This document shows positions 17,570-25,252 of a stretch of DNA of 48,112 nt, piece by piece; position 1 is the stretch's first letter; the number at the start of each line of letters is the position of its first letter. The stretch comes from Pseudomonadota bacterium (GTDB taxonomy: Bacteria; Pseudomonadota; Gammaproteobacteria; Xanthomonadales; Xanthomonadaceae), in assembly GCA_023419315.1 (NCBI GenBank), contig JAEZYE010000031.1, forward strand, positions 1 to 48,112, written 5' to 3'. A program made the translations under genes and the position numbers. Below the pieces are notes generated by a model. The model searched no databases, was not told the DNA's origin, and was given only the letters and a program-made list of their open reading frames with translations.

Positions 17570-18942
17570 GCGACAGCAAGACCTTCCACCTTCCGGATCT
17601 GGGCGAAGGCCTGCCCGACGCCACCATCGTCGAATGGTTCGTCAAGGAAGGCGACGTCATCCGCCTCGATGAACCGCTGGTTTCGATGGAGACCGCAAAG
17701 GCCGTCGTCGAAGTGCCGTCGCCGGTATCCGGCAAGGTGATCAAGCTCGCCGGCAATGCGGGCGACATCGTCGTCACCGGCAGCATGCTCGCGGTGTTCG
17801 AACCCGATCCCAACCTGCCGCAGCGCGCCGAAGGCCAGGACACCGGCCATCACCACGGCCCGCCGAAGGCACAGGAATCCGCGCCCGCTCCGGCCGTTGC
17901 GCCCGCACCTGCGGCGGAAGCCGCTGCGGAAAGCAGCGAGCGCGATGACGCCGGCACGGTTGTCGGCGCGATGCAGACGTCCAACGCCGTACATACCGAA
18001 CAGGCCATCGCCGTCGGTGGCGTCAAGGCCATGCCGGCGGTGCGCGCAATGGCGAAGAAGCTCGGCGTGGATCTCGCACGCGTGCGCGCCACCGGCGCCG
18101 ATGGCGCGGTGACCATGGCCGACGTGAAGCAGGCCGCCGCCGATGGCTCGGCGCGTGCAGGCAGCGCGGCGCCCGCGCCGGCAACACGTGCGACGTCCCC
18201 GGCTGCTGCGCCCCAGGCCAGCGTGCCGTCCGCATCGCCGCAGCGCACGGCGCTGTCCGCATCGGGCAAACCGATGCGCACGCAGCCGCCGGGTGTCTCG
18301 GTCACTGGCCAGCCCGAGCCGTTGAAGGGTGTCCGCCGCAACATGGCCCGCGTCATGGCCGACGCGCATGCGAAGGTCGTGCCGACCACGCTCAGCGACG
18401 ACGCCGACATCCATGCCTGGCTGCCGGGCAACGACATGACCGGCCGCCTGGTCCGTGCCATCGTGCGCGGCTGCAAGACCGTCCCCGCCATGAATGCCTG
18501 GTTCGACGGCGAGCAACTGGTCCGCACGCTGCATCCGCATGTCGACATCGGCATCGCAGTGGATACCGACGACGGCCTGTTCGTGCCGGCGTTGCGCAAT
18601 GCGGATCTGCTTGATGCCGGCGCCGTGCGCGAGAGCATCAACCGCCTGCGCGCCCAGGTCGAGGACCGCAGCATCCCGGCATCGGAACTGTCCGGCTACA
18701 CGATTTCGCTGTCGAACTTCGGCATGTTCGCGGGCCGTTATGCGACGCCCGTCGTCGTGCCGCCGTGCGTGGCCATCGTCGCCGCCGGCCGCGCCCGCCA
18801 TCAGGTCACCCCGGTGATGGGGGGCTTCGAATCGCACAAGATCATTCCGTTGTCCGTCACCTTCGATCACCGCGCCTGCACGGGCGGCGAAGCGGCACGC
18901 TTCCTCAAGGTGCTGATCGACGATCTCGCGCTACCGCAATGA
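17566..18942 (+). CDS. 2-oxo-acid dehydrogenase E2, dihydrolipoamide acyltransferase
   Basis: The 458-residue product has an N-terminal lipoyl domain with the lipoylated Lys45 in M-E-T-A-K-A, a Pro/Ala linker containing H-H-H, a peripheral-subunit-binding domain at about 150-185 (A-M-P-A-V-R-A-M-A-K-K-L-G-V-D), a second linker, and the catalytic acyltransferase domain. The expected H-x-x-x-D-G active-site motif reads H-R-A-C-T-G (His435 to Gly440): the catalytic His is kept but Asp is Thr. It transfers the acyl group to CoA and forms the complex core. Fourth gene of the E1-alpha, E1-beta, SH3, E2 operon; no E3 gene is nearby, so a lipoamide dehydrogenase from elsewhere must be used. Confidence 0.92.
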   Translation: MSDSKTFHLPDLGEGLPDATIVEWFVKEGDVIRLDEPLVSMETAKAVVEVPSPVSGKVIKLAGNAGDIVVTGSMLAVFEPDPNLPQRAEGQDTGHHHGPPKAQESAPAPAVAPAPAAEAAAESSERDDAGTVVGAMQTSNAVHTEQAIAVGGVKAMPAVRAMAKKLGVDLARVRATGADGAVTMADVKQAAADGSARAGSAAPAPATRATSPAAAPQASVPSASPQRTALSASGKPMRTQPPGVSVTGQPEPLKGVRRNMARVMADAHAKVVPTTLSDDADIHAWLPGNDMTGRLVRAIVRGCKTVPAMNAWFDGEQLVRTLHPHVDIGIAVDTDDGLFVPALRNADLLDAGAVRESINRLRAQVEDRSIPASELSGYTISLSNFGMFAGRYATPVVVPPCVAIVAAGRARHQVTPVMGGFESHKIIPLSVTFDHRACTGGEAARFLKVLIDDLALPQ

Positions 18943-18949
18943 TCCTTCG

Positions 18950-18983
18950 CGCGGATCCGGAAGCACGCGCTTCCGGATCCGCG
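18950..18983. repeat. Perfect 15-bp stem hairpin after the E2 gene
   Basis: CGCGGATCCGGAAGC, loop ACGC, GCTTCCGGATCCGCG. It begins eight bases after the E2 stop. No T-run follows on the plus strand, so it is not a classic intrinsic terminator; it could protect the 3' end of the operon mRNA, assist rho-dependent termination, or be a repeated extragenic palindrome. Confidence 0.75.
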
Positions 18984-19035
18984 ATGCGGTCGACGGCAGT
19001 CCTCCCTCCAGATGCGTTGCCATCGAGAACACGCC

Positions 19036-19419
19036 ATGACCCATCGCAGTCGTCTCGCCGGTTTCATCATCGATTGCCAGACCGACGATCTTTCCTCCGC
19101 TTCCGCGTTCTGGAGCCGTGCGCTCGGCCTGCCCGTGGTCAGCGCCAATGACGGCGGCACCGGCCTCTACGACAGACTCGCCGAAGGCCCCGGCGGACTG
19201 CACGTGGAAGTGCAGAAGGTGGACCACCCCTCGCGCGTGCACCTGGACATCGAGGCCGACGACGTCGAAGCCGAAGCCGTCCGGCTCGAGAAGCTCGGCG
19301 CACGCCGGATCGCGTTCCTGCACGATCGCTGGTGGGTGATGGAAGCGCCCACCGGCCAGCGCTTCTGCATCGTGCCGATGGACAACCCTGACCGCGCCCA
19401 CGTCAACACGTGGGATTGA
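19036..19419 (+). CDS. VOC-family (glyoxalase-like) protein
   Basis: The 127-residue product has the paired beta-alpha-beta-beta-beta layout of vicinal-oxygen-chelate proteins: S-A-S-A-F-W-S-R-A-L-G-L-P near the start, H-L-D-I-E-A-D-D-V in the middle and a P-T-G-Q-R-F-C-I-V-P ending. It resembles the Glyoxalase_6 subgroup, whose substrates are mostly unknown. I chose ATG 19036 with GAGA upstream instead of the open-frame start at 19012. Confidence 0.8.
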   Translation: MTHRSRLAGFIIDCQTDDLSSASAFWSRALGLPVVSANDGGTGLYDRLAEGPGGLHVEVQKVDHPSRVHLDIEADDVEAEAVRLEKLGARRIAFLHDRWWVMEAPTGQRFCIVPMDNPDRAHVNTWD

Positions 19420-19431
19420 GTTCGCCGCGGA

Positions 19432-20361
19432 TCAGCGGCGGTCGCGATCCAGCCAGCAGGCCAATCCCTGCGCATTGAGTTCGATGTCCATCGCCAGCAC
19501 GCGGAGGATGGCCTCGTCATCCAGCGGGCAGCGCTGCGCGCGGGCGCGCTCGATGTAGAGCGCCGACAGCGCGGCGGTCAGGCAGCGATGGCGATCCGCG
19601 CGTTCGTCGCATTGGCGCGCGAGCACGCACATCGCATCGATCTGCGCGAACAGTTCGCCCGCCAGACGATCCACGTCCTCGATGCGCCCGTAATGCGTCA
19701 GGTACATGCCGGTCGGGCGATAGGCCAGCAGCCGTGCAATCGACGTCTTCAGCGCTTCGGGCTCGAACTGCACCGGCGAACTGGTCGGCAGGATGAAGGG
19801 TCCGAGCGGGCCGTCGAGTTCGCGGTACGACAGGCCGAATGTGTCGCCGGTGAACCAGCTCCGGCTGTGCTCGTCCCACACGCAGAGGTGATGCCGCGCG
19901 TGACCGGGCGTGTCGATGCATTGCAGGCGACGGCCTGCGAGATCCAGCGTATGGCCGTCCTCGGCGATGACCACGCGATGTTCCGGAACCGGCCTGATGT
20001 GGCCGTAGCTGCGCGCCATTTCCACTTCGCCATACACCGCCGTGGCGCCCGCGATGAGCCTGGCGGGATCCATCAGGTGCTGCGCCGCGCGCGGATGCGC
20101 AACCAGTCGCGCATTCGGCAGGTGCGTCAGCAGTTCGCCGGCGCCGCCGGCATGATCCAGGTGCGCGTGGGTGACGAGCAGCCAGTCGATGTCGCCGGCC
20201 TGCAGGCCCGCGTGCTCGATCGCGCGCAGCAGCCTCGGCACGGCCAGCGAAGTGCCGCAGTCGATGAACGCGCCGCGTCCTTCCTCGACCATGAGATAGG
20301 CCGCGTCGAAGTGATCGCGCTGGAACGCGGTATCGACAGTGGTGATGCCAAAGCTGTCCAT
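19432..20361 (-). CDS. MBL-fold metallo-hydrolase
   Basis: The 309-residue product has the metallo-beta-lactamase metal motif H-A-H-L-D-H (His65, His67, Asp69, His70), followed by D-T-P-G-H-A-R-H-H (third metal site), T-G-D-T-F-G and a late T-H-Y-G. This is a two-zinc or iron hydrolase domain of glyoxalase-II type. The C-terminal 70 residues form a helical extension. It is cytoplasmic, with no signal peptide; substrate unknown. It ends tail-to-tail 12 bases from the VOC gene. Confidence 0.85.
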   Translation of the reverse strand: MDSFGITTVDTAFQRDHFDAAYLMVEEGRGAFIDCGTSLAVPRLLRAIEHAGLQAGDIDWLLVTHAHLDHAGGAGELLTHLPNARLVAHPRAAQHLMDPARLIAGATAVYGEVEMARSYGHIRPVPEHRVVIAEDGHTLDLAGRRLQCIDTPGHARHHLCVWDEHSRSWFTGDTFGLSYRELDGPLGPFILPTSSPVQFEPEALKTSIARLLAYRPTGMYLTHYGRIEDVDRLAGELFAQIDAMCVLARQCDERADRHRCLTAALSALYIERARAQRCPLDDEAILRVLAMDIELNAQGLACWLDRDRR

Positions 20362-20464
20362 GCGCTGGAGGTGGCGAACTGCAGAGATGCGGCGATTCTA
20401 GCCACGCCCATGAGGCGGGCACGATGCGCCTTTGGTCGCACTGAGCACGCCGTCGCCGAGCGGA

Positions 20465-20764
20465 TCAGCGGCGCGACAGCCACCAGCTGCGCAATGGAAT
20501 CGCGACGGTGAGCACGAACAGGAACGCGCCATAGGCGACCAGCGTCGCCAGGACCTGTTTCCAGATCGCACCGGTGCCGACGTCGGCCAGTCCCAATGCG
20601 TAGCCCCACTGCATGCCGAGCACGCTCAGCACGAACGCGATGATGAGCGTCACCGCATCGAAGGTCGTTCGGCGCGGTCCGCGCGGCTGCCGTGGAAACA
20701 GCCAGAACAGCGTGCCCAGCAGCAGGAACCACGGCAGGAACAGCACGACGGCAAGGAACGGCAT
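20465..20764 (-). CDS. Small inner-membrane protein
   Basis: The 99-residue product has three hydrophobic helices (about residues 2-23, 38-55 and 70-90) with a basic loop rich in Arg between the first two and a basic C-terminus, predicting a small inner-membrane protein. It starts two bases downstream of the trpS stop on the same strand and is probably co-transcribed with it. I do not recognise a family with certainty. Confidence 0.7.
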   Translation of the reverse strand: MPFLAVVLFLPWFLLLGTLFWLFPRQPRGPRRTTFDAVTLIIAFVLSVLGMQWGYALGLADVGTGAIWKQVLATLVAYGAFLFVLTVAIPLRSWWLSRR

Positions 20765-20766
20765 CC

Positions 20767-22062
20767 TCAGGCCTCCGCGTCGCGCAGTTGCTTCAGCGCG
20801 CCCAGCACATCGGCCACTTCGGCAGACAGGATGACGCCCGTATCGAGCAGCTGCGCGGGCTGCTCGGCCGCCTTGAGCGTGGCGATCAACTGGCCGGCGT
20901 CCTTCGGCGCATCGAAGCCGTGGCTCTGGACCAGCAACCCGCCGTCGGCGGCGGTGAGCTTGAAGTAGAAACGGCCGTCCGCCTTTTCGCGGTACTGCTT
21001 GAACTGCGGCAGCGCCGCCTTCGTGGTTTCGAGCGAAGCCGACTCGCTGCGTTCGCCCAGGTTGCGCAGACCGACCGCATGCCGGAGCTCGGCCAGGAAC
21101 GGCGTGGCGTAGCGTTCGCGCAGGCGGCGCGCACCATCGCGCAGGATGTCCTCGATGTCGGCCGGCCGCGCGATGAGCTGTTCGTACTTCTCGCGCATCG
21201 GCGCCACTTCCGCATCGATGCGGTCGAACAGGCGCTGCTTGGCGTCGCCCCAGCCGATGCCCTCCGCGAACGCCTGCCGCATCGCCGCCGTCTCGCCGGC
21301 ATCGGCAAACGCCTGGAACAACTGGAACACGTGCGAGTTGTCCGGATCCTTCGCTTCACCGGGTGCGCTGGAATCGGTGAGGATCGAGGCGATCAACTTC
21401 TTCAGTTCGGCGCGCGGCGCGAACAGCGGAATCGTGTTGTCGTAGCTCTTGCTCATCTTGCGGCCGTCGAGGCCGGGCAACGTGGCGACGTTTTCCTCGA
21501 TCACCGCTTCGGGCAGGGCGAAGAACTCCTTGCCGTACAGATGATTGAAACGCTGGCCGAAATCGCGCGCCATTTCGATGTGCTGGATCTGATCGCGCCC
21601 GACCGGCACCCGGTTGGCGTTGAAGATGAGGATGTCGGCCGACATCAGCACCGGGTACATGAAAAGCCCCGCCGTGATGCCGGCATCGTCGTCTTCGCTT
21701 TCGGCACGGTTCTTGTCGACAGCCGCCTTGTAGGCATGCGCCCGATTGAGGATGCCCTTGCCCGCCACGCAGGTCAGGAACCACGTCAATTCCGGAATTT
21801 CGGGTATGTCGCTCTGCCGGTAGAACCACACCTTCGCCGGATCCAGTCCGCAGGCCAGCCAGGTGGCGGCGATTTCGAGGGTAGAGCGCTGCACGCGCGC
21901 GGGCTCCTGCACCTTGATCAGCGAATGGAAGTCGGCGAGGAAGTAGAAGCTTTCCACGCCTTCGGCACGGCTGGCCGCGACCGCGGGACGGATTGCGCCC
22001 ACGTAGTTGCCCAGATGCGGAGTGCCGGACGTGGTGATGCCGGTGAGGACACGAAGAGTCAT
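20767..22062 (-). CDS. trpS: Tryptophan--tRNA ligase
   Basis: The 431-residue class I synthetase has the HIGH-type motif T-S-G-T-P-H-L-G-N-Y at 11-20 and K-M-S-K-S at 202-206. It joins tryptophan to tRNA-Trp using ATP. About 100 residues beyond the usual 330-residue core form a C-terminal extension, which I recall as usual for TrpS in xanthomonads. It is divergent from the secreted-protein gene at 22173. Confidence 0.95.
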   Translation of the reverse strand: MTLRVLTGITTSGTPHLGNYVGAIRPAVAASRAEGVESFYFLADFHSLIKVQEPARVQRSTLEIAATWLACGLDPAKVWFYRQSDIPEIPELTWFLTCVAGKGILNRAHAYKAAVDKNRAESEDDDAGITAGLFMYPVLMSADILIFNANRVPVGRDQIQHIEMARDFGQRFNHLYGKEFFALPEAVIEENVATLPGLDGRKMSKSYDNTIPLFAPRAELKKLIASILTDSSAPGEAKDPDNSHVFQLFQAFADAGETAAMRQAFAEGIGWGDAKQRLFDRIDAEVAPMREKYEQLIARPADIEDILRDGARRLRERYATPFLAELRHAVGLRNLGERSESASLETTKAALPQFKQYREKADGRFYFKLTAADGGLLVQSHGFDAPKDAGQLIATLKAAEQPAQLLDTGVILSAEVADVLGALKQLRDAEA

Positions 22063-22172
22063 GCGTACGTCTTTGGGGAAAGTCTGAACCGGCCCAGTTT
22101 ACCCGCTCGTGCCGGCAACCCCACGGGCCCGGCGCGCGCGTTCGTCCTGGCAAATCCGCCGGGAGAACCTCG

Positions 22173-22946
22173 ATGACACGCCTGCCGATCCGTATCGCCG
22201 CCCTGCTTCTCGCCTTCATGGCCCTGCCTGTCCGGGCCGGTCCACTCGTCAATGTCGCCGTGGTGGATCGCGATCATGGCCACGCCTTGCCGCAATATCC
22301 GCATGCAGGTGACCGCTGGGTCGCCGGCATGCCCGGGCACCGCTACGCGCTGCGCCTGACCAACACGACCGGCGCGCGCGTGCTGGTCGTGGTGTCGGTG
22401 GACGGCGTCAATGCGGTCACCGGTCAGACCGCCGCCCCAAACCAGGCGGGCTACGTGCTCGATCCCTGGGAGACCACGGAGATCACCGGTTGGCGCAAAT
22501 CCCTGGATGACGTGGCGCAATTCGTGTTCACCGATCCGGCAGACAGCTATGCCGCGCGCACAGGCCGGCCGCGCAATGTCGGCGTAATCGGAGTGGCTGC
22601 ATTCCGCGAGCGCGAACCCGGCTGGCGCCGGCCGCCGATCACGCACAGCGAAGCCGTTGCTGAAGCCGCCGCGCCCCAGGCGAACGATGCCGCGAAACGC
22701 GAGTCGCGCGCACAATCCGCGCAAGGCCTGGGGACGGGACACGGCGAACGCGAATGGGCGCCGGTGGGTTCCACCACGTTCGTCCGCAGCAGCCGGCAGC
22801 CTGTCCAGGTCAGTGAAATCCGCTACGACGCACCGCGCCGCCTGCGGGCGATGGGCATCCTGCCGCGCCCCCATCATCATATCGAAGAAGATGCGCCGCG
22901 AGCCTTCCCAAGTGGATTCGTCGCCGATCCACCCCACGGGCGCTGA
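22173..22946 (+). CDS. Secreted protein of unknown function
   Basis: The 257-residue product begins with a signal peptide (about residues 1-22, ending A-R-A or nearby), so it is exported. The mature N-terminal domain is beta-rich (A-L-R-L-T-N-T-T-G-A-R-V-L-V-V-V-S-V-D-G-V-N) and is followed by a low-complexity Ala/Arg stretch and a C-terminal segment with three consecutive His. I do not recognise the family with certainty. GGGAGAACC upstream supports the start. Confidence 0.7.
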   Translation: MTRLPIRIAALLLAFMALPVRAGPLVNVAVVDRDHGHALPQYPHAGDRWVAGMPGHRYALRLTNTTGARVLVVVSVDGVNAVTGQTAAPNQAGYVLDPWETTEITGWRKSLDDVAQFVFTDPADSYAARTGRPRNVGVIGVAAFREREPGWRRPPITHSEAVAEAAAPQANDAAKRESRAQSAQGLGTGHGEREWAPVGSTTFVRSSRQPVQVSEIRYDAPRRLRAMGILPRPHHHIEEDAPRAFPSGFVADPPHGR

Positions 22947-22960
22947 ACCCTCGCAAAGAA

Positions 22961-22984
22961 AACGGGCCGCTTCCGCGGCCCGTT
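22961..22984 (-). terminator. Rho-independent terminator of the csbD-like gene
   Basis: AACGGGCCGC, loop TTCC, GCGGCCCGTT. On the minus strand the stem is followed by TTCTTTGC, a usable U-rich tail, 24 bases after the csbD-like stop. It could also slow transcription arriving from the plus strand, where the tail is poor. Confidence 0.8.
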
Positions 22985-23007
22985 CGCTTGCCTGTGCAGT
23001 CGGCTGA

Positions 23008-23223
23008 TCAGTTGCGGATATCGTCCCGCAAGCTGCGCTCGAAATCCTTGACCTCGGTGCGCGCGCGATCACGGTCCCAACCGTAGCGTTCCTGCAGGCG
23101 TCCTTCGAGATATTCGGCGTTGCCTTCGGCGACCTGGAAATCGTCATCCGTCAGATCGCCCCACTTGGCCTGGATCTTTCCTTTCAGCTGCTTCCAGTTG
23201 CCCGCAATGATGTCCTGGTTCAT
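23008..23223 (-). CDS. CsbD-like stress-response protein
   Basis: The 71-residue product starts M-N-Q-D-I-I-A-G-N-W-K-Q-L-K-G and continues K-W-G-D-L-T-D-D-D, the signature of the CsbD/YjbJ family of small, abundant, stress-induced soluble proteins of unknown mechanism. ATG 23223 is preceded by GAGG; the longer open frame to 23310 has no such site. Confidence 0.9.
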   Translation of the reverse strand: MNQDIIAGNWKQLKGKIQAKWGDLTDDDFQVAEGNAEYLEGRLQERYGWDRDRARTEVKDFERSLRDDIRN

Positions 23224-23352
23224 GTAGTCCTCGCTTGATTGAATTGATCCGCGGTGGAAATCCGCGTGGTCAGGTTCGCAGCGAGCGTGTTGCGAGCAAA
23301 TCAAGCGCACGTCAAAGCGGACTTAGCGTTTGCCTCTCCCTGCAACGAAAAA

Positions 23353-23373
23353 GGGCCGGCGTCGCGCCGGCCC
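23353..23373 (-). terminator. Terminator of the first entericidin-like gene
   Basis: GGGCCGGCG, loop TCG, CGCCGGCCC. On the minus strand the stem is followed by TTTTTCG. It lies 27 bases after the gene's stop. Confidence 0.85.
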
Positions 23374-23400
23374 TGAATCGGGATGAAATCCGTGCGTCGT

Positions 23401-23532
23401 TTATTTCGACGCGTCTTCGACTTTCTCGCCCACTTTCTGCACGTCCTTGCCGAATCCGTTGACGGTGTTGCAACCGGCCAGTGCGGCCAGCGAGAACAGT
23501 GCGATGAACATCAGTGCGAAATTGCGCTTCAT
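23401..23532 (-). CDS. Entericidin A/B-like small lipoprotein (copy 1)
   Basis: The 43-residue product has a lipoprotein signal peptide with lipobox L-A-G-C (Cys21), then a short charged tail with G-K-D-V-Q-K-V-G-E-K-V-E-D. This is the entericidin pattern, small envelope lipoproteins linked in E. coli to stationary-phase lysis. AGGAG upstream fixes ATG 23532. A second copy lies at 23724-23876, sharing the G-K-D-V-Q-K-V-G-E-K-V-E-D block. Confidence 0.85.
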   Translation of the reverse strand: MKRNFALMFIALFSLAALAGCNTVNGFGKDVQKVGEKVEDASK

Positions 23533-23653
23533 GGAGGGTCTCCTGTGTTTGGGTGCCTGTCGTGCCGGGGCTGCGATGCGATGACCGCACCGCGCTGCCG
23601 CGCAGGTGTCATCCAAGCATTTGTCCGCGCGCCCGGCAATCCCCGCAAAAGCA

Positions 23654-23677
23654 GAAGGGCCGGCGGACCGGCCCTTC
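23654..23677 (-). terminator. Terminator of the second entericidin-like gene
   Basis: GAAGGGCCGG, loop CGGA, CCGGCCCTTC, followed on the minus strand by TGCTTTTGC. It lies 47 bases after the gene's stop. Confidence 0.75.
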
Positions 23678-23723
23678 CGGCGGCGCGCCTCGTCGCGCGC
23701 CAGCACACTGCGGACTCAGTGCA

Positions 23724-23876
23724 TCAGCACTTGCCGTCCTTGCAGTCCTGGGCCTTGTCTTCGACCTTTTCGCCGACCTTCTGCACGTCCTTGCCTGCAC
23801 CGGCCATGGTGTTGCAGCCCGACAGGACCGCCGTGGAGAACATCGCCAGCATCAGCAGCACCGTCCAACGTTTCAT
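23724..23876 (-). CDS. Entericidin A/B-like small lipoprotein (copy 2)
   Basis: The 50-residue product has a signal peptide with lipobox L-S-G-C (Cys20) and the same charged block as copy 1, plus a C-terminal K-A-Q-D-C-K-D-G-K-C tail with two extra cysteines. GAGGAGACGG upstream fixes ATG 23876. It has its own terminator, so the two copies can be expressed separately. Probably a tandem duplication that has diverged. Confidence 0.85.
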   Translation of the reverse strand: MKRWTVLLMLAMFSTAVLSGCNTMAGAGKDVQKVGEKVEDKAQDCKDGKC

Positions 23877-24009
23877 GCTTCCGTCTCCTCTCGTGATGGG
23901 AACCGCCCCGCACCCTCTCTGCGGCTTGCGGTGTGGTGCCACGATGACGGCGAACCCGTCCACGCGACGTGAAGCCGGCCGCGTGGTTCAGGAGGCAATC
24001 ATCGGGAAT

Positions 24010-24933
24010 TCAGTCGCGCATCAGGGTCGATTTGCCGAACAGGCTTTCGACGAGATCGACGGTCAGCTTGGCGGTGCGGTTGCGGCGATCCAGCACCGGG
24101 TTGAGTTCGACGATGTCCAGTGATCCCATGCGCCCGGTGTCGGCAATCATCTCCATGACCAGCTGCGCTTCCCGGTAGTTGGGGCCGCCCGGCACTGTCG
24201 TGCCGACCCCCGGCGCGATGCTCGGGTCGAGGAAATCGACATCGAAGCTGACGTGCAGATGGGTATCGGCATCCACGCCATCCAGCGCGGCTTCCATCGT
24301 GCGCTTCATGCCGACCTCGTCGATGTAGCGCATGTCGTATACGTCGATCGCGTGGTCCTTGATCAGTCGTTTCTCATCCGGGTCCACCGAACGAATACCG
24401 ATCTGGCGAATCATCGCCGGCGTAATCGCCGGGCTTTCGCCGCCCAGGTGCGTCAGCGGTTCCGGACCGATGCCGCACAGGCAGGCCACCGGCATTCCGT
24501 GGATGTTGCCGGAAGGCGTGACGGCGCTGGTGTTGAAATCCGAATGCGCATCCAGCCAGAGCACGCGCAGGCGCTTGCCCTGCTGGCGGCAATGGCGCGC
24601 GATGGCGGTGATCGATCCGATGGCCAGGCAGTGATCACCGCCCATCATGATCGGCATGCGTCCCTGGCTGAGCTCGGCCGACGTCGCATCCATCAGCGCG
24701 CGGTTCCAGGCGACGACCTCGTCGAGATGGCGATAGCCGTGCACCGGCTCGATCCAGGGATTCGGCGGACCTTGCACATTGCCCGTATCCACCACATCCA
24801 CGCCCCGCGCAGCCAGCGCCTCGCCCAACCCGGCAATGCGCAGCGCGTCCGGGCCCATGCGCGCACCGCGATGCCCGGCGCCGATGTCGGTCGGCACGCC
24901 AATCAGGGAAACAGGGGGATAAATCCGGGGCAT
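24010..24933 (-). CDS. rocF: Arginase-family ureohydrolase (probably arginase)
   Basis: The 307-residue product carries the three manganese-binding blocks of the family: G-G-D-H (98-101), D-A-H-S-D (128-132, followed by F-N-T) and S-F-D-V-D-F-L-D-P near residue 230. The F-N-T that follows D-A-H-S-D and the N-terminal I-G-V-P-T-D-I-G-A-G-H-R-G-A segment suit arginase, which splits arginine to ornithine and urea. The start at 24933 was chosen because the frame upstream runs toward the tRNA 3' half and lacks family similarity. Confidence 0.9.
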   Translation of the reverse strand: MPRIYPPVSLIGVPTDIGAGHRGARMGPDALRIAGLGEALAARGVDVVDTGNVQGPPNPWIEPVHGYRHLDEVVAWNRALMDATSAELSQGRMPIMMGGDHCLAIGSITAIARHCRQQGKRLRVLWLDAHSDFNTSAVTPSGNIHGMPVACLCGIGPEPLTHLGGESPAITPAMIRQIGIRSVDPDEKRLIKDHAIDVYDMRYIDEVGMKRTMEAALDGVDADTHLHVSFDVDFLDPSIAPGVGTTVPGGPNYREAQLVMEMIADTGRMGSLDIVELNPVLDRRNRTAKLTVDLVESLFGKSTLMRD

Positions 24934-25037
24934 CGGCACGACTCGACACTGCAAAAAGAAGTGTGAGTCTAGTCGGGTTTGAATGACTGCCCTGTGGCAA
25001 TGCAGCACGCTGCACCCGGCCATGGAGCGAAAAATGG

Positions 25038-25082
25038 TGGTGCCGCTTATCCGAATCGAACGGATGACCTACCGCTTACAAG
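25038..25082 (-). pseudogene. 3' half of a split tRNA-Thr(UGU) gene
   Basis: On the minus strand this reads anticodon loop CTTGTAA, stem GCGGT, variable loop AGGTC, T-arm ATCCG-TTCGATT-CGGAT, acceptor AAGCGGC and ACCA. It is the exact partner of the 5' half at 36702-36739: joined through the shared loop they give a standard 76-base tRNA with all stems paired. Between them lies the 11.6-kb element. Confidence 0.9.
25076..25082. other. attL core (TTACAAG)
   Basis: The 7-base tRNA-Thr anticodon-loop sequence TTACAAG occurs here and at 36702-36708. In the restored host site it is flanked by 5-base inverted arms (ACCGC and GCGGT), the usual layout of a tyrosine-recombinase core site. Confidence 0.8.
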
Positions 25083-25252
25083 TCGGCACGCGAATAGCTT
25101 GCCATGATTTGGAATCGGATGGCCCGGGGCCGCTTACACCGAGGAAAAACCGCGACTTAATGAGGCTTCAGGGGCACAAACGGCGCGTCTGAACACGGCA
25201 CCTTGTGGTACGAAACCGTGTCCGAGCCGTGGCCCCGTCACCCGGAGCCAGC

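Noticed and set aside
25083..25252. A gene or RNA between the element's left end and the integrase
   Set aside because: Only 170 bases, no open frame with a ribosome site and no stable hairpin; it probably holds integrase binding sites and the promoter.
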